Shown: piece after piece, positions 44,294 through 51,807 of the stretch
Position numbering within the stretch: position 1 is the first letter of the stretch
Layout of the letters: the number at the start of each line of letters is the position of its first letter
DNA from: Pseudomonas lini
GTDB taxonomy: Bacteria > Pseudomonadota > Gammaproteobacteria > Pseudomonadales > Pseudomonadaceae
DNA: 64,000 nt
NCBI RefSeq assembly: GCF_030812475.1
Contig: NZ_JAUSSR010000022.1
Span: 1 to 64,000, forward strand
Reading direction: 5' to 3'
Notes under the pieces: generated by a model
The model's database searches: none
What the model saw: only the letters and a program-made list of their open reading frames with translations
What the model was told of the DNA's origin: nothing
Translations under genes and position numbers: made by a program

Positions 44294-44800
44294 GTGAAAT
44301 CCCTCCTTGCACTGCTTTCCCTGGTGGCCCTGCCAATCCTGGCCGCCGAGCCGACCCTGTACGGGCGCTACGAATACATCGCGCTGCCGGAAATCGGCGG
44401 CGAAGTGCTCAAGGCCAAAATGGACACCGGCGCCCTGACCGCGTCTCTATCGGCCAAGGACATCGAAACTTTCACCCGCGACGGCGACGAGTGGGTGCGC
44501 TTCCGCCTCGGCACCAAGGACGCGAGCAACAAGGTTTACGAACACAAGGTTGCGCGGATCAGCAAGATCAAGACCCGCTCCGAAGAAGGCGACGATGATG
44601 ACGAAGATGTCGCACCCACCAAGCGGCCAGTGGTTGATCTGGAGCTGTGCCTGGGTAACGTCAAACGCACGGTTGAGGTGAATCTGACCGACCGCAGCAG
44701 CTTTAACTATCCATTGCTGATTGGGGCGAAGGCGTTGCGTGAGTTTGGGGCGGCAGTGAATCCGGCTCGGCGCTTTACGGCGGACAAGCCGGATTGTTGA
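44294..44800 (+). CDS. Exported retropepsin-like (RimB/ATP-dependent zinc protease family) protein
   Basis: Predicted 168-aa protein: signal peptide MKSLLALLSLVALPILA, then a single aspartic-protease lobe with KAKMDTGALTASLSA (catalytic-type D-T-G) and YPLLIGAKALREFGAAVNPARRF at the end, the DUF785/putative zinc protease pattern. An acidic loop EEGDDDDED is inserted mid-domain. Starts with GTG at 44294, supported by AAAGGA about 10 bases upstream and the signal peptide. Probably periplasmic; substrate unknown. Confidence 0.82.
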   Translation: MKSLLALLSLVALPILAAEPTLYGRYEYIALPEIGGEVLKAKMDTGALTASLSAKDIETFTRDGDEWVRFRLGTKDASNKVYEHKVARISKIKTRSEEGDDDDEDVAPTKRPVVDLELCLGNVKRTVEVNLTDRSSFNYPLLIGAKALREFGAAVNPARRFTADKPDC

Positions 44801-44827
44801 GCGAGCGTTTTCGTCCTTTTGTGAGCG

Positions 44828-45841
44828 TCATATGGTTATTGGAGAATTGGGGTCGCGAACCTGACTCATTTGTTTCTTGAGTTTGGCAATGTCGCTATTG
44901 ATGTAGTGCAGCATGACTAGACGTTTCTCGTGACCGGGATTGGAGTCGAGTCTTCTGGATGTATTAGTTCTGGCGGATTCAAGGTTGGCCAGCGTTTTGT
45001 CAGGGGTATCGAGTTTCGCTCGGAAAAAGGGAAGTTTCAGCTGTTCGGTGTTTACAGGACGGGAAACGGTTTGTTTGAAATTCAGTTCTATCTCAGCAGG
45101 GCTTAACGCATTCCAGTCAAACTCTTTGGCGTCATCCAATGCGTTCACTTGCCGTGGTTTCGATGAGGTCGATTGGACGCTTATTGGAGATTTTATAGTG
45201 TCGCTGTGTTTAGATGACGACTTTTTGATATCAAATTTGCTAGGCGTTCTGACTCCAATCCGATTTTTAAACCCTTTCCACCAGTTTTTTCCAAACAATC
45301 TTGTGAAAGCGTGTCCCGTTGCATCTGTCCCAAGCACCGGATTTCCCTCCGCATACGCATACGCATTTAATCCCCCCTCGCCAAACGGACTCCAACTGTC
45401 CGGGCTGTTAAACCGCATCAACACCGGGTTGAACTGCCGATACCCATTGCCCAAATGATAATGTCCGGTCACCGGGTCCAGACGTTCGCCATTGAAGCCG
45501 AGCAGGCTTAGCAAGCCATTTTCTCGTGGACGATGTCCGTAGGGCGAGTAGGCAAGGGCATTGGGTCGAGTCGCGTCCAGGGCATTCAACACCGAACGTT
45601 GTGGGTCGGTGGCCAGCAACTTGGCTGCGACCTTGTCGCCCTCTCGCTGTTGCTGCGCCAACAGCAAGTCATCGTGCTGCACGATAGTGCGTTGCACCGC
45701 ACCTTGTATTTCGGTGGACAGGCGTGTCTTGCAGTAATAGCGCTGAATAGTCTCCTGATCGAATAGCGCGCAATCGATCAGGCGATCAAGTGGGTCGTAA
45801 TGGTATCGACCCAAGAAGGTTTCGCGAGTAGAGGCAGGCAT
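44828..45841 (-). CDS. Short RHS-core protein 3 with unknown basic tip
   Basis: Predicted 337-aa protein. The N-terminal RHS core (FLGRYHYDPLDRLIDC; LAYSPYGHRPRENGLLSLLGFNGERLDPVTGHYHLGNGYRQFNPVLMRFNSPDSWSPFGEGGLNAYAYAEGNPVLGTDATGH) is closely related to RHS protein 2. The tip from about residue 180 is unrelated to the other two: Lys/Ser-rich (FGKNWWKGFKNRIGVRTPSKFDIKKSSSKHSDTI) then helical (LHYINSDIAKLKKQMSQV). The tip DNA is more AT-rich than the core. GGAA lies 9 bases before the ATG. No immunity candidate directly downstream. Confidence 0.75.
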   Translation of the reverse strand: MPASTRETFLGRYHYDPLDRLIDCALFDQETIQRYYCKTRLSTEIQGAVQRTIVQHDDLLLAQQQREGDKVAAKLLATDPQRSVLNALDATRPNALAYSPYGHRPRENGLLSLLGFNGERLDPVTGHYHLGNGYRQFNPVLMRFNSPDSWSPFGEGGLNAYAYAEGNPVLGTDATGHAFTRLFGKNWWKGFKNRIGVRTPSKFDIKKSSSKHSDTIKSPISVQSTSSKPRQVNALDDAKEFDWNALSPAEIELNFKQTVSRPVNTEQLKLPFFRAKLDTPDKTLANLESARTNTSRRLDSNPGHEKRLVMLHYINSDIAKLKKQMSQVRDPNSPITI

Positions 45842-45900
45842 GGCTGAGTTCCGGGCAAGGTTCAGAAAACGGAGCTATCAGCATCATTCCTTTTTCAGGC

Positions 45901-45924
45901 GTTGCCTACTATCAGAACTGTTAG
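45901..45924 (-). promoter_or_regulatory. CAGTTCTG element upstream of RHS gene 3
   Basis: Read toward the gene: CTAA-CAGTTCTG-ATAGTAGGCA, with the octamer starting 72 bp before the ATG, exactly as in RHS gene 2. Confidence 0.5.
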
Positions 45925-46121
45925 GATTTCGCAGTTCTGCTCCCTCTTCATAGGAAATCTCTATCCTCAAAAAGTAAGTTTTCCTACAGGAAAAACTGGC
46001 CTCCTACAGGTCTAATCCCTTCCTTTTGCAGGACGTTTCCTAGATTATTCCGCACGCTTGCGCCGACAGATTTCCGTGCCTAGTCTTCGTCCGTCACTGC
46101 TTATCAGTGATCGGGTTTAGT

Positions 46122-46270
46122 CGCCCGGATTCCGTCGGGCGCACAGCGTCACCTCTTCTCAGGTGTTTTTTATCGCCTGAAATATATGGTGGCTGTGCGC
46201 AGGGCACCTTCGGGTGCGCCGGTTTTGCCTGACGGCCGGTCGACTAACCTGTGTGCAGCCGCCACCTTGA
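46122..46270 (+). promoter_or_regulatory. Structured leader of the DUF6124-type gene
   Basis: In order: hairpin CGCCCG..CGGGCG (46122-46142); hairpin CACCT-CTTCTC-AGGTG then six T (46150-46171), terminator-like; long stem GGTGGCTGTGCGCAGG (46188-46203) with CCTGTGTGCAGCCGCCACC (46248-46266), which encloses GCACC-TTCG-GGTGC and a CCGG..CCGG hairpin. This fits a conserved leader or small structured RNA. Rest of the 45842-46322 gap shows no gene. Confidence 0.5.
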
Positions 46271-46322
46271 TTCGTTTAGTCGCGATTTCGGTTGGCTCCA
46301 TTCATGTTCAGGAGTTTTACCA

Positions 46323-46697
46323 ATGAAAAAGGCAGTCCCCGATCCACCTCCCGAAACGTCCACCCAAGGCAAACCCACCGACGATCCGCCAAGAGACCGT
46401 TCCGCCCTTTATCGTGCGATCGATTTCTACCTCACCGGAGAACAGCCTTCGGCACCCGATGAGCTGCGGTTCTACAACGTCAGCAAAGACGTGAGTTTTG
46501 AGGACACCCAACTCTACGTCGCGGACCTGCTGCGCTGCGCTTCGGTCACAGCGTATCAGTGTGGCGATCACCTCAAAGGTGCGGACCGGGCCATGGTGTT
46601 CTCGGTTTGGCATTTGCTGGAGATTGCCAAGGCCATGGTTGATCGGTCGATTGATTGTCTGGGGATGAAGAACGCTGGGGCTGATCCGAGTCATTAG
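46323..46697 (+). CDS. DUF6124 (DUF3077)-type protein
   Basis: Predicted 124-aa cytosolic protein: disordered Pro-rich start (MKKAVPDPPPETSTQGKPTDDPP) and a helical domain (LYVADLLRCASVTAYQCGDHLKGADRAMVFSVWHLLEIAKAMVDRSID). It resembles the small Pseudomonas DUF6124 proteins, which occur in several copies per genome with no known role. The ATG at 46323 has AGGAG 8 bases upstream. Preceded by an unusual structured leader. Confidence 0.75.
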   Translation: MKKAVPDPPPETSTQGKPTDDPPRDRSALYRAIDFYLTGEQPSAPDELRFYNVSKDVSFEDTQLYVADLLRCASVTAYQCGDHLKGADRAMVFSVWHLLEIAKAMVDRSIDCLGMKNAGADPSH

Positions 46698-46714
46698 GCG
46701 CCAGTAATATCGCC

Positions 46715-46740
46715 ATCGCGAGCAAGCTCGCTCCCACAGG
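46715..46740. repeat. REP element, single
   Basis: One TCGCGAGCAAGCTCGCTCCC core shortly after the DUF6124-type gene; no inverted partner nearby. Confidence 0.8.
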
Positions 46741-46797
46741 GAATTTGAGGCGAGTACAAAAAATAATTACAGGAAAGGACAATTTTTGAAGTTACAA

Positions 46798-46836
46798 AGC
46801 GGGACAGTTTAGTTTGGTTCAAATCAGTCCCGCTGT
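46798..46836 (+). terminator. Possible terminator between convergent genes
   Basis: AGCGGGAC and GTCCCGCT pair around a 21-base loop followed by GTTTA. Lies between the DUF6124-type gene and the convergent GST gene. Weak T tract, so the call is tentative. Confidence 0.4.
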
Positions 46837-46869
46837 TTACGCTCATCAGTACATCTGCCCTTGCTGGAG

Positions 46870-47499
46870 TCAAACCTTCGGCATCGTCGCCAGCATCGAA
46901 GCCCGCTGGCTCACCTCGAAATACCAGCCCGCCAGCTGTGGATTTGCCTCACGCCATTCCAGATCCGGGTGGCGCAAGTCCAGATAACCCAACGCACAGG
47001 CCACGCTGATTGCTGCTACATCGAAGTGACTGGTCAGCTCGGCGATCGCGTCTTTTTCCAGCAGCGCCAGGGCGCGGCGGATCTTGTCGCGTTGGCCGTC
47101 CAGCCATTCAGCCCAGTGTTTCTCCGGGGCGCGCAGGGCCACTTCGTAGCGAGTCAGTACGGCGGCGTCCATGATCCCGTCGGCGATGGACGCCAGGGTC
47201 ATGCGCCGCCAGCGGGCCGAGCCGTCTCGGGGGATCAGCGGGTTGCCGACGTGCTGGTGATCGAGGTAGTCGAGGATCACCCGGCTGTCATGGATGACGT
47301 TGCCGTCGGCCAGGCGCAGGGCCGGGATTTTGCCCAGGGGGTTGTCGTCGATAAGCGCAAGGTCCGGGTCGACTGGCGTCAGCACGCAGTTTTGCAGGGC
47401 CACGCGGTTTTGTTGGCCGGTTTCGTGGAGCAGGACCATGACTTTGCGAACGAAAGGCGATAGGGGGTTGTGGTAGAGGGTCATGCTCGGGGTGGACAT
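46870..47499 (-). CDS. Glutathione S-transferase family protein
   Basis: Predicted 209-aa cytosolic protein with an N-terminal thioredoxin-like domain (MTLYHNPLSPFVRKVMVLLHETG; NPLGKIPAL; VIHDSRVILDYLD, the glutathione-contacting E/DS replaced by DSR) and a helical C-terminal domain. The NPLGKIP cis-Pro block is typical. Substrate unknown. Monocistronic by appearance. Confidence 0.88.
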   Translation of the reverse strand: MSTPSMTLYHNPLSPFVRKVMVLLHETGQQNRVALQNCVLTPVDPDLALIDDNPLGKIPALRLADGNVIHDSRVILDYLDHQHVGNPLIPRDGSARWRRMTLASIADGIMDAAVLTRYEVALRAPEKHWAEWLDGQRDKIRRALALLEKDAIAELTSHFDVAAISVACALGYLDLRHPDLEWREANPQLAGWYFEVSQRASMLATMPKV

Positions 47500-47560
47500 G
47501 GCGGCGTCTCGGTCAATGGCGGTGTCGGCAGCATAGCGCGTAATTTTCGCGAACCGAACT

Positions 47561-47647
47561 CTGTAGGAGCCGGCTTGCCGGCGAAGGCGTCTTCGAATCT
47601 TGTGCCAGGCTTGAGGGCGCCTTCGCCGGCAAGCCGGCTCCTACAGG
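47561..47647. repeat. Inverted REP pair
   Basis: TGTAGGAGCCGGCTTGCCGGCG and CGCCGGCAAGCCGGCTCCTAC facing each other. Confidence 0.85.
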
Positions 47648-47671
47648 GGGGATGTGATGACCCACATAACG

Positions 47672-47851
47672 TCAGCCGCATTGCAGCAGCCCGCGCAGGG
47701 CGAGGATTGCGGGAACACCCAGGCCCAGCCAGCTCAAGGCATCCCATACGCCATCGCCCAGCAACGCGGCGAACAATCCTGCGCCGCTGAGCAGGGCGAT
47801 GACGGTCGGGGTGGCGAAGACTTTCCAGAAGTTCGATTGCCGCGGCTTCAT
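47672..47851 (-). CDS. Small membrane protein, 59 aa, coupled to the PepSY gene
   Basis: Reads MKPRQSNFWKVFATPTVIAL, then LLSGAGLFAALLGDGVWDAL and SWLGLGVPAILALRGLLQCG: two hydrophobic helices joined by an acidic turn. The start overlaps the stop of the PepSY gene by 4 bases (ATGA), so it is translationally coupled. Likely a partner of the PepSY membrane protein in iron uptake; exact role unknown. Short enough to be missed by automatic length cut-offs. Confidence 0.75.
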   Translation of the reverse strand: MKPRQSNFWKVFATPTVIALLSGAGLFAALLGDGVWDALSWLGLGVPAILALRGLLQCG

Positions 47852-48978
47852 GCTTGAGCCTGCGCGTTTTCAAGAACAGGTTTTGCAGCCTTGCGCCGAA
47901 CGACCCACAGGTAAACCCCGCTGCCGAGGACGATGATGGTCAGCACATCGAGGGTCGCCCAGAGGATTTTCATCGGCATGCCGCCGTAATCACCGAAGTG
48001 CAGCGGCTGCGACATGCCCATGGCGTCCATGTACCACGGCCGTTCGGCCACGGCAGTGACTTGCAGGGTGCTGGCGTCGATCAGCACCGGCGTCAGCAGA
48101 TGCGAGGTCAGGTGCGTGCTGCCTTTCATGAACACCGCGTAATGGTGCTCGCTGGAAAACCGGGTGCCGGGGAAGGCGATGAAGTCCGGTTGCATGCCGG
48201 GCGCGACGTCTTTGGCGATGTCGAGCAAACGCGTCGCTGGCGCCAGCTGCGTCAGCGGTGGTGCGTCGCGGTACGGCGCGACCATGGCGCTGAGGCTGTC
48301 GTTGCGCCACGCCGCGATCAACAGGTCGGCGCAGGCGCTGATGACGCCGGTCACGCCGACCACTAGGGCCCAGGTCAGGGTGACCACGCCGATCAGGTTA
48401 TGCAGGTCGAGCCAGCGCAGGCGGGTGGATTTGTCCTGGCGCACGGTGGCGAATTTCAAGCGACGCATGAACGGCAGATAAAGCACGGTACCGGAGACGA
48501 TCGCGACCACGAACAGCAGTCCCATGAAGGCCAGCAGCAACTTGCCCGGGAGGCCGGCGAACATGTCCACGTGCAGGCGCAGCATCACCATCATGAAGCC
48601 GCCATTGGCCGACGGCATCTCCAGCGCTTCACCGGTGCGAGCGTCGAGCATGAAGGTGTGCGACGAATTCGGTTCGGTACCGGCGGTGGCCGCCATGATC
48701 GCGATCGCGGCGTTGGGCTCGTCTTCTTCGAAGCCGAAGTACTGCATGACTTCGCCGGGACGATGTTTTTCCGCTGCCTGCACCAATTGCTGCAGATTCA
48801 GCTGCGGGGTGTCCGCCGGCATTTCCTTCAACTCGGCAGCATCGCCCAACAGGTGGTCAATCTCGTGATGGAAGATCAACGGCAGACCGGTCAGCGCCAG
48901 CATCAGCAGGAACAGGGTACAGATCAGGCTGGTCCAGGTATGGACGAAGGACCAGCGGCGAATTGTTTTACTTTTCAT
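47848..48978 (-). CDS. PepSY-associated TM helix protein of the iron-uptake block
   Basis: Predicted 376-aa inner-membrane protein: TM1 at about residues 15-35 (VHTWTSLICTLFLLMLALTGLPLIF), a PepSY periplasmic part, TM segments LLLAFMGLLFVVAIVSGTVLYLPF and VVTLTWALVVGVTGVISACADLLIA, and a last TM near the C-terminus (VLTIIVLGSGVYLWVVRRK). Such proteins (FoxB/FiuB-like) accompany siderophore receptors and may reduce or handle ferric siderophores in the periplasm. GAAGG precedes the ATG; 72 bp after the receptor gene. Confidence 0.85.
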   Translation of the reverse strand: MKSKTIRRWSFVHTWTSLICTLFLLMLALTGLPLIFHHEIDHLLGDAAELKEMPADTPQLNLQQLVQAAEKHRPGEVMQYFGFEEDEPNAAIAIMAATAGTEPNSSHTFMLDARTGEALEMPSANGGFMMVMLRLHVDMFAGLPGKLLLAFMGLLFVVAIVSGTVLYLPFMRRLKFATVRQDKSTRLRWLDLHNLIGVVTLTWALVVGVTGVISACADLLIAAWRNDSLSAMVAPYRDAPPLTQLAPATRLLDIAKDVAPGMQPDFIAFPGTRFSSEHHYAVFMKGSTHLTSHLLTPVLIDASTLQVTAVAERPWYMDAMGMSQPLHFGDYGGMPMKILWATLDVLTIIVLGSGVYLWVVRRKAAKPVLENAQAQA

Positions 48979-49050
48979 TTCATGGCCTTCAGAAATACCA
49001 AAGCCGTCCTCGAAGGACGGCCAGGGTATCGAGCGTGTCAGATCAAGCGA

Positions 49051-51489
49051 TTACCACTTGTAAGTGGCACTGGCGACGACACTGCGTTGGTCGCCGTAGT
49101 AGCAATAAAAACTGTCGCAGGTCGAGATGTAGTCCTTGTCGAACAGGTTGGTCGCGTTGAGTCCCAGGGAGGCGCCTTTCAGGCTGTTGTCCAGCCGCCC
49201 CAGGTCGTAATGAACCGCCGCGTCGAACACGGTGTAGGCGTCGGCCTTGCCCAGCCAGGTGTTGCCCTGATCGCCATAAGTATTGCCGGTGTAACGCGCG
49301 CCGGCGCCGATACCGAAGCCATCGAGCACGCCGTTGTGCCAGGTGTAATCAGCCCACAACGAAGCCTGTTGGTTGGGCATCAGTTGCAGGCGGTTGCCTT
49401 TGAAGTCGCCTTTTTGCACTTCGGACTTGGCCAGGGTGTAGGCGGCGATGACCTTGAGGTTTTCGGTCACGTCGGAAACGGCTTCCAGTTCCAGGCCTTT
49501 GACTTTGACTTCGCCGGTCTGGCTGGTGATTGCAACGTTGTTCGAGTTGGTGGTGGTGACGGAGACGTTTTTCTGGGTCAGGTTGTACACGGCAGCGGTC
49601 AGCAGGGTGTTGCTGCCAGGCGGTTGGTATTTGATGCCCAGTTCCCATTGCTTGCCCTCGGTCGGCTTGAACGAATCGGTTGGCGACGCGGTGGCGTTGC
49701 TGGTTGGCTGGAACGATTCGGCGTAGGACAGGTAGGGCACGAAGCCGGAGTCGAACACATAGCTGATCGCCGCGTTGCCGCTGAATTTCTTGTCGCGCTC
49801 GGTGTTGGTGGCATCGCCTTTGTTAAAAAATTTGGTACCGGTGTGGACCCAATCCTCGCGACCACCCACGGTCAGACGCCATTGGTCGAGGGCCATCTGG
49901 TCCTGGATGTACAGACCGGTCTGACGAGTTTTTTGGTCGTAGTCATAGAATGCGGCGGAGCGTGGTGGGCGTGTGATCGGCAAGCCGTATTCAGGGCGAT
50001 TGACGTTGATGCTCGGGGCGGAACCAAAGATCGAAGTGTAATTGGTGTTGTTACGCTGGTGGTCGAGCCCGATCAGCAGGGTGTGTTGGATATCGCCAGT
50101 GGTGAAGTCGCCCTGGAAATTGTTATCCACCGCGAACTGACTGATATCTTCGTCCACATTGGTAGTGCCCCGCCCGGTATTGCCTTCATCGTCGACGACC
50201 ATTCCGAACTCTGGGAAGTAGCTGTTGACGGTAATTGTCTGGAACGACAGGTCAGACTTGGTGTAGCGCAGGTTTTGCCGGAACTGCCATACATCGTTCA
50301 GCCGATGTTCGAAGGCGTAGCCCAGTGCGTAGTAGGTGCGGTCGTAGTATTCGTAGTTCGGATCTCCCAGATTCTTGTGATGGGAGATCTTGCCGAATGG
50401 CATGTCGATTTTGGTGCCCTGAATGGGGTAGAACTGGCTGGTATTCCCCGTATCGTCACGGGTGAACTGCGTGAGCAGGGTCAATCGGGTGTCGTCGTCG
50501 ATGTTCCAGGTCAGGCTCGGCGCAATGTTGTAGCGCTGGTTGTCGACGTGGTCGATCTGGGTGCCGCTGTCGCGTATCACGCCGCTCAGGCCGTAGAGGA
50601 AACGACCTTCCTCGTCGATCTTGCCGGTGCTGGCGAAGTTGATCTGGCGATGGTTGTCGCTGCCGTATTGCACCTGGATTTCATGGCTCGACTCGGCACT
50701 GGGGCGGCGGCTGACCATGTCCAGCAAGCCGCCGGGCGGGGTCTGGCCGTACACCGACGAAGCCGGGCCGCGCAGCAGGGCGAGGCGATCCAGGTTCCAG
50801 GTTTCCTGTTTCGGGTTGGCGTACACGCCTTTGGGCAGCGGCAAGCCGTCAAGGAATTGCGTCGGTTCGAAACCGCGCACCCGCAGCCAGTCGGCGCGGG
50901 TGTCACTGCCGTAGCTGCTGGCGGTAATGCCGGGCATGTAGCGCACGGCATCATCGATGTTCTGCACTTTGCGGTCGTCCATCTGCTGCCGGGTGGCGAC
51001 CGAAATCGACCGAGGAGCTTCGACCAGGGCGGTGTCGGTCTTGGTGCCGGCGGCGGTGCGAGTGGCCAGGTAGCCTTCTACCGGACCCCAGGCGCTTTCA
51101 ATGTTTTGCACGCCGAGGACGGCGGTTTCCGGTAGCGCCATCACGCCTTCGGGCACGGCCACCAGGGTGTAGGTGCCGGCGCTGCTCTGTTCCAGTTGCA
51201 GGCCGGTGCCGCGCAGGGCTTCGCGCAGGGCGCCGGCAGCGTCGAACTGGCCTTGGACCGGAGCCGAAGTTTTGCCTGCCGCCAGGGCTGGATTCAGCGA
51301 CAGTGCCAGGCCCGCCTGGCTGGCGATCTGGTTCAGCGTGCTGGCCAGGGGCGCGGCCGGCAAGTTATAGGCGCGAACGCTGGACGCCTGCTCGGCGGCG
51401 ATCAGTTTACCGCAGGCCAGCGGGGCACAGAGGGCTATGGCGACGGCCAGCAAACCGGGGCGCAACAAGGTGTCTAGCGAGCGGGACAT
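49051..51489 (-). CDS. TonB-dependent ferric-siderophore receptor with secretin/TonB N-terminal (STN) domain
   Basis: Predicted 812-aa outer-membrane receptor. Signal peptide about 1-30; STN signalling domain (RAYNLPAAPLASTLNQIASQAGLALSLNPALAAGKTSAPVQG) used to signal through FecR; plug (APRSISVATRQQMDDRKVQNIDDAVRYMPGI); beta barrel ending CDSFYCYYGDQRSVVASATYKW, close to the FhuA/FiuA style of hydroxamate (ferrichrome-like) receptors. Ligand is inferred only. Downstream of the fecI/fecR pair, upstream of PepSY, all on the minus strand. AGGAG site upstream of ATG. Confidence 0.9.
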   Translation of the reverse strand: MSRSLDTLLRPGLLAVAIALCAPLACGKLIAAEQASSVRAYNLPAAPLASTLNQIASQAGLALSLNPALAAGKTSAPVQGQFDAAGALREALRGTGLQLEQSSAGTYTLVAVPEGVMALPETAVLGVQNIESAWGPVEGYLATRTAAGTKTDTALVEAPRSISVATRQQMDDRKVQNIDDAVRYMPGITASSYGSDTRADWLRVRGFEPTQFLDGLPLPKGVYANPKQETWNLDRLALLRGPASSVYGQTPPGGLLDMVSRRPSAESSHEIQVQYGSDNHRQINFASTGKIDEEGRFLYGLSGVIRDSGTQIDHVDNQRYNIAPSLTWNIDDDTRLTLLTQFTRDDTGNTSQFYPIQGTKIDMPFGKISHHKNLGDPNYEYYDRTYYALGYAFEHRLNDVWQFRQNLRYTKSDLSFQTITVNSYFPEFGMVVDDEGNTGRGTTNVDEDISQFAVDNNFQGDFTTGDIQHTLLIGLDHQRNNTNYTSIFGSAPSINVNRPEYGLPITRPPRSAAFYDYDQKTRQTGLYIQDQMALDQWRLTVGGREDWVHTGTKFFNKGDATNTERDKKFSGNAAISYVFDSGFVPYLSYAESFQPTSNATASPTDSFKPTEGKQWELGIKYQPPGSNTLLTAAVYNLTQKNVSVTTTNSNNVAITSQTGEVKVKGLELEAVSDVTENLKVIAAYTLAKSEVQKGDFKGNRLQLMPNQQASLWADYTWHNGVLDGFGIGAGARYTGNTYGDQGNTWLGKADAYTVFDAAVHYDLGRLDNSLKGASLGLNATNLFDKDYISTCDSFYCYYGDQRSVVASATYKW

Positions 51490-51561
51490 ACGGCGGCTCC
51501 TGAAGGGGAATATTTCTCAATTGCCTGGGTGCCGAACGAGACTGCAAAAGTGATAGGGATG

Positions 51562-51582
51562 GATGAAAATAATTCGTTTCAT
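51562..51582. promoter_or_regulatory. Possible Fur box before the receptor gene
   Basis: GATGAAAATAATTCGTTTCAT resembles the GATAAT-repeat Fur consensus in AT-rich sequence about 75 bp upstream of the receptor ATG. Match is partial. Confidence 0.35.
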
Positions 51583-51608
51583 TATTTGCGGTGATGCTGG
51601 CGGCTTCT

Positions 51609-51632
51609 TCGCGGGCAGCCACGCTCCCACAG
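51609..51632. repeat. REP element, single
   Basis: TCGCGGGCAGCCACGCTCCCAC core, close to the following pair. Confidence 0.75.
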
Positions 51633-51671
51633 GTTCTGTGGTGTTCACAGCGTTACTGTTCTACGCAAAAC

Positions 51672-51759
51672 CCTGTAGGAGCTGGCTTGCCAGCGAAGGC
51701 GGCCTCGAGCCTTGCATAGCCAATGAGGACGCCTTCGCCGGCAAGCCGGCTCCTACAGG
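51672..51759. repeat. Inverted REP pair
   Basis: CTGTAGGAGCTGGCTTGCCAG and GCCGGCAAGCCGGCTCCTAC facing each other between the receptor and fecR genes. Confidence 0.85.
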
Positions 51760-51807
51760 TTCGGTGTTGACCGCAAGACACAAGCGGCTTGGCAGGCACA
51801 ACATTCC

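Noticed and set aside
47481-47873. A 130-codon minus-strand frame after the PepSY gene
   Set aside because: It is out of frame with the coupled 59-aa membrane protein and runs through REP DNA; it is Arg/Pro-rich without structure.
48400-51135. A 911-codon plus-strand open frame opposite the TonB receptor
   Set aside because: Antisense shadow of the receptor and PepSY genes, which have clear domains, signal peptides and operon spacing on the minus strand.
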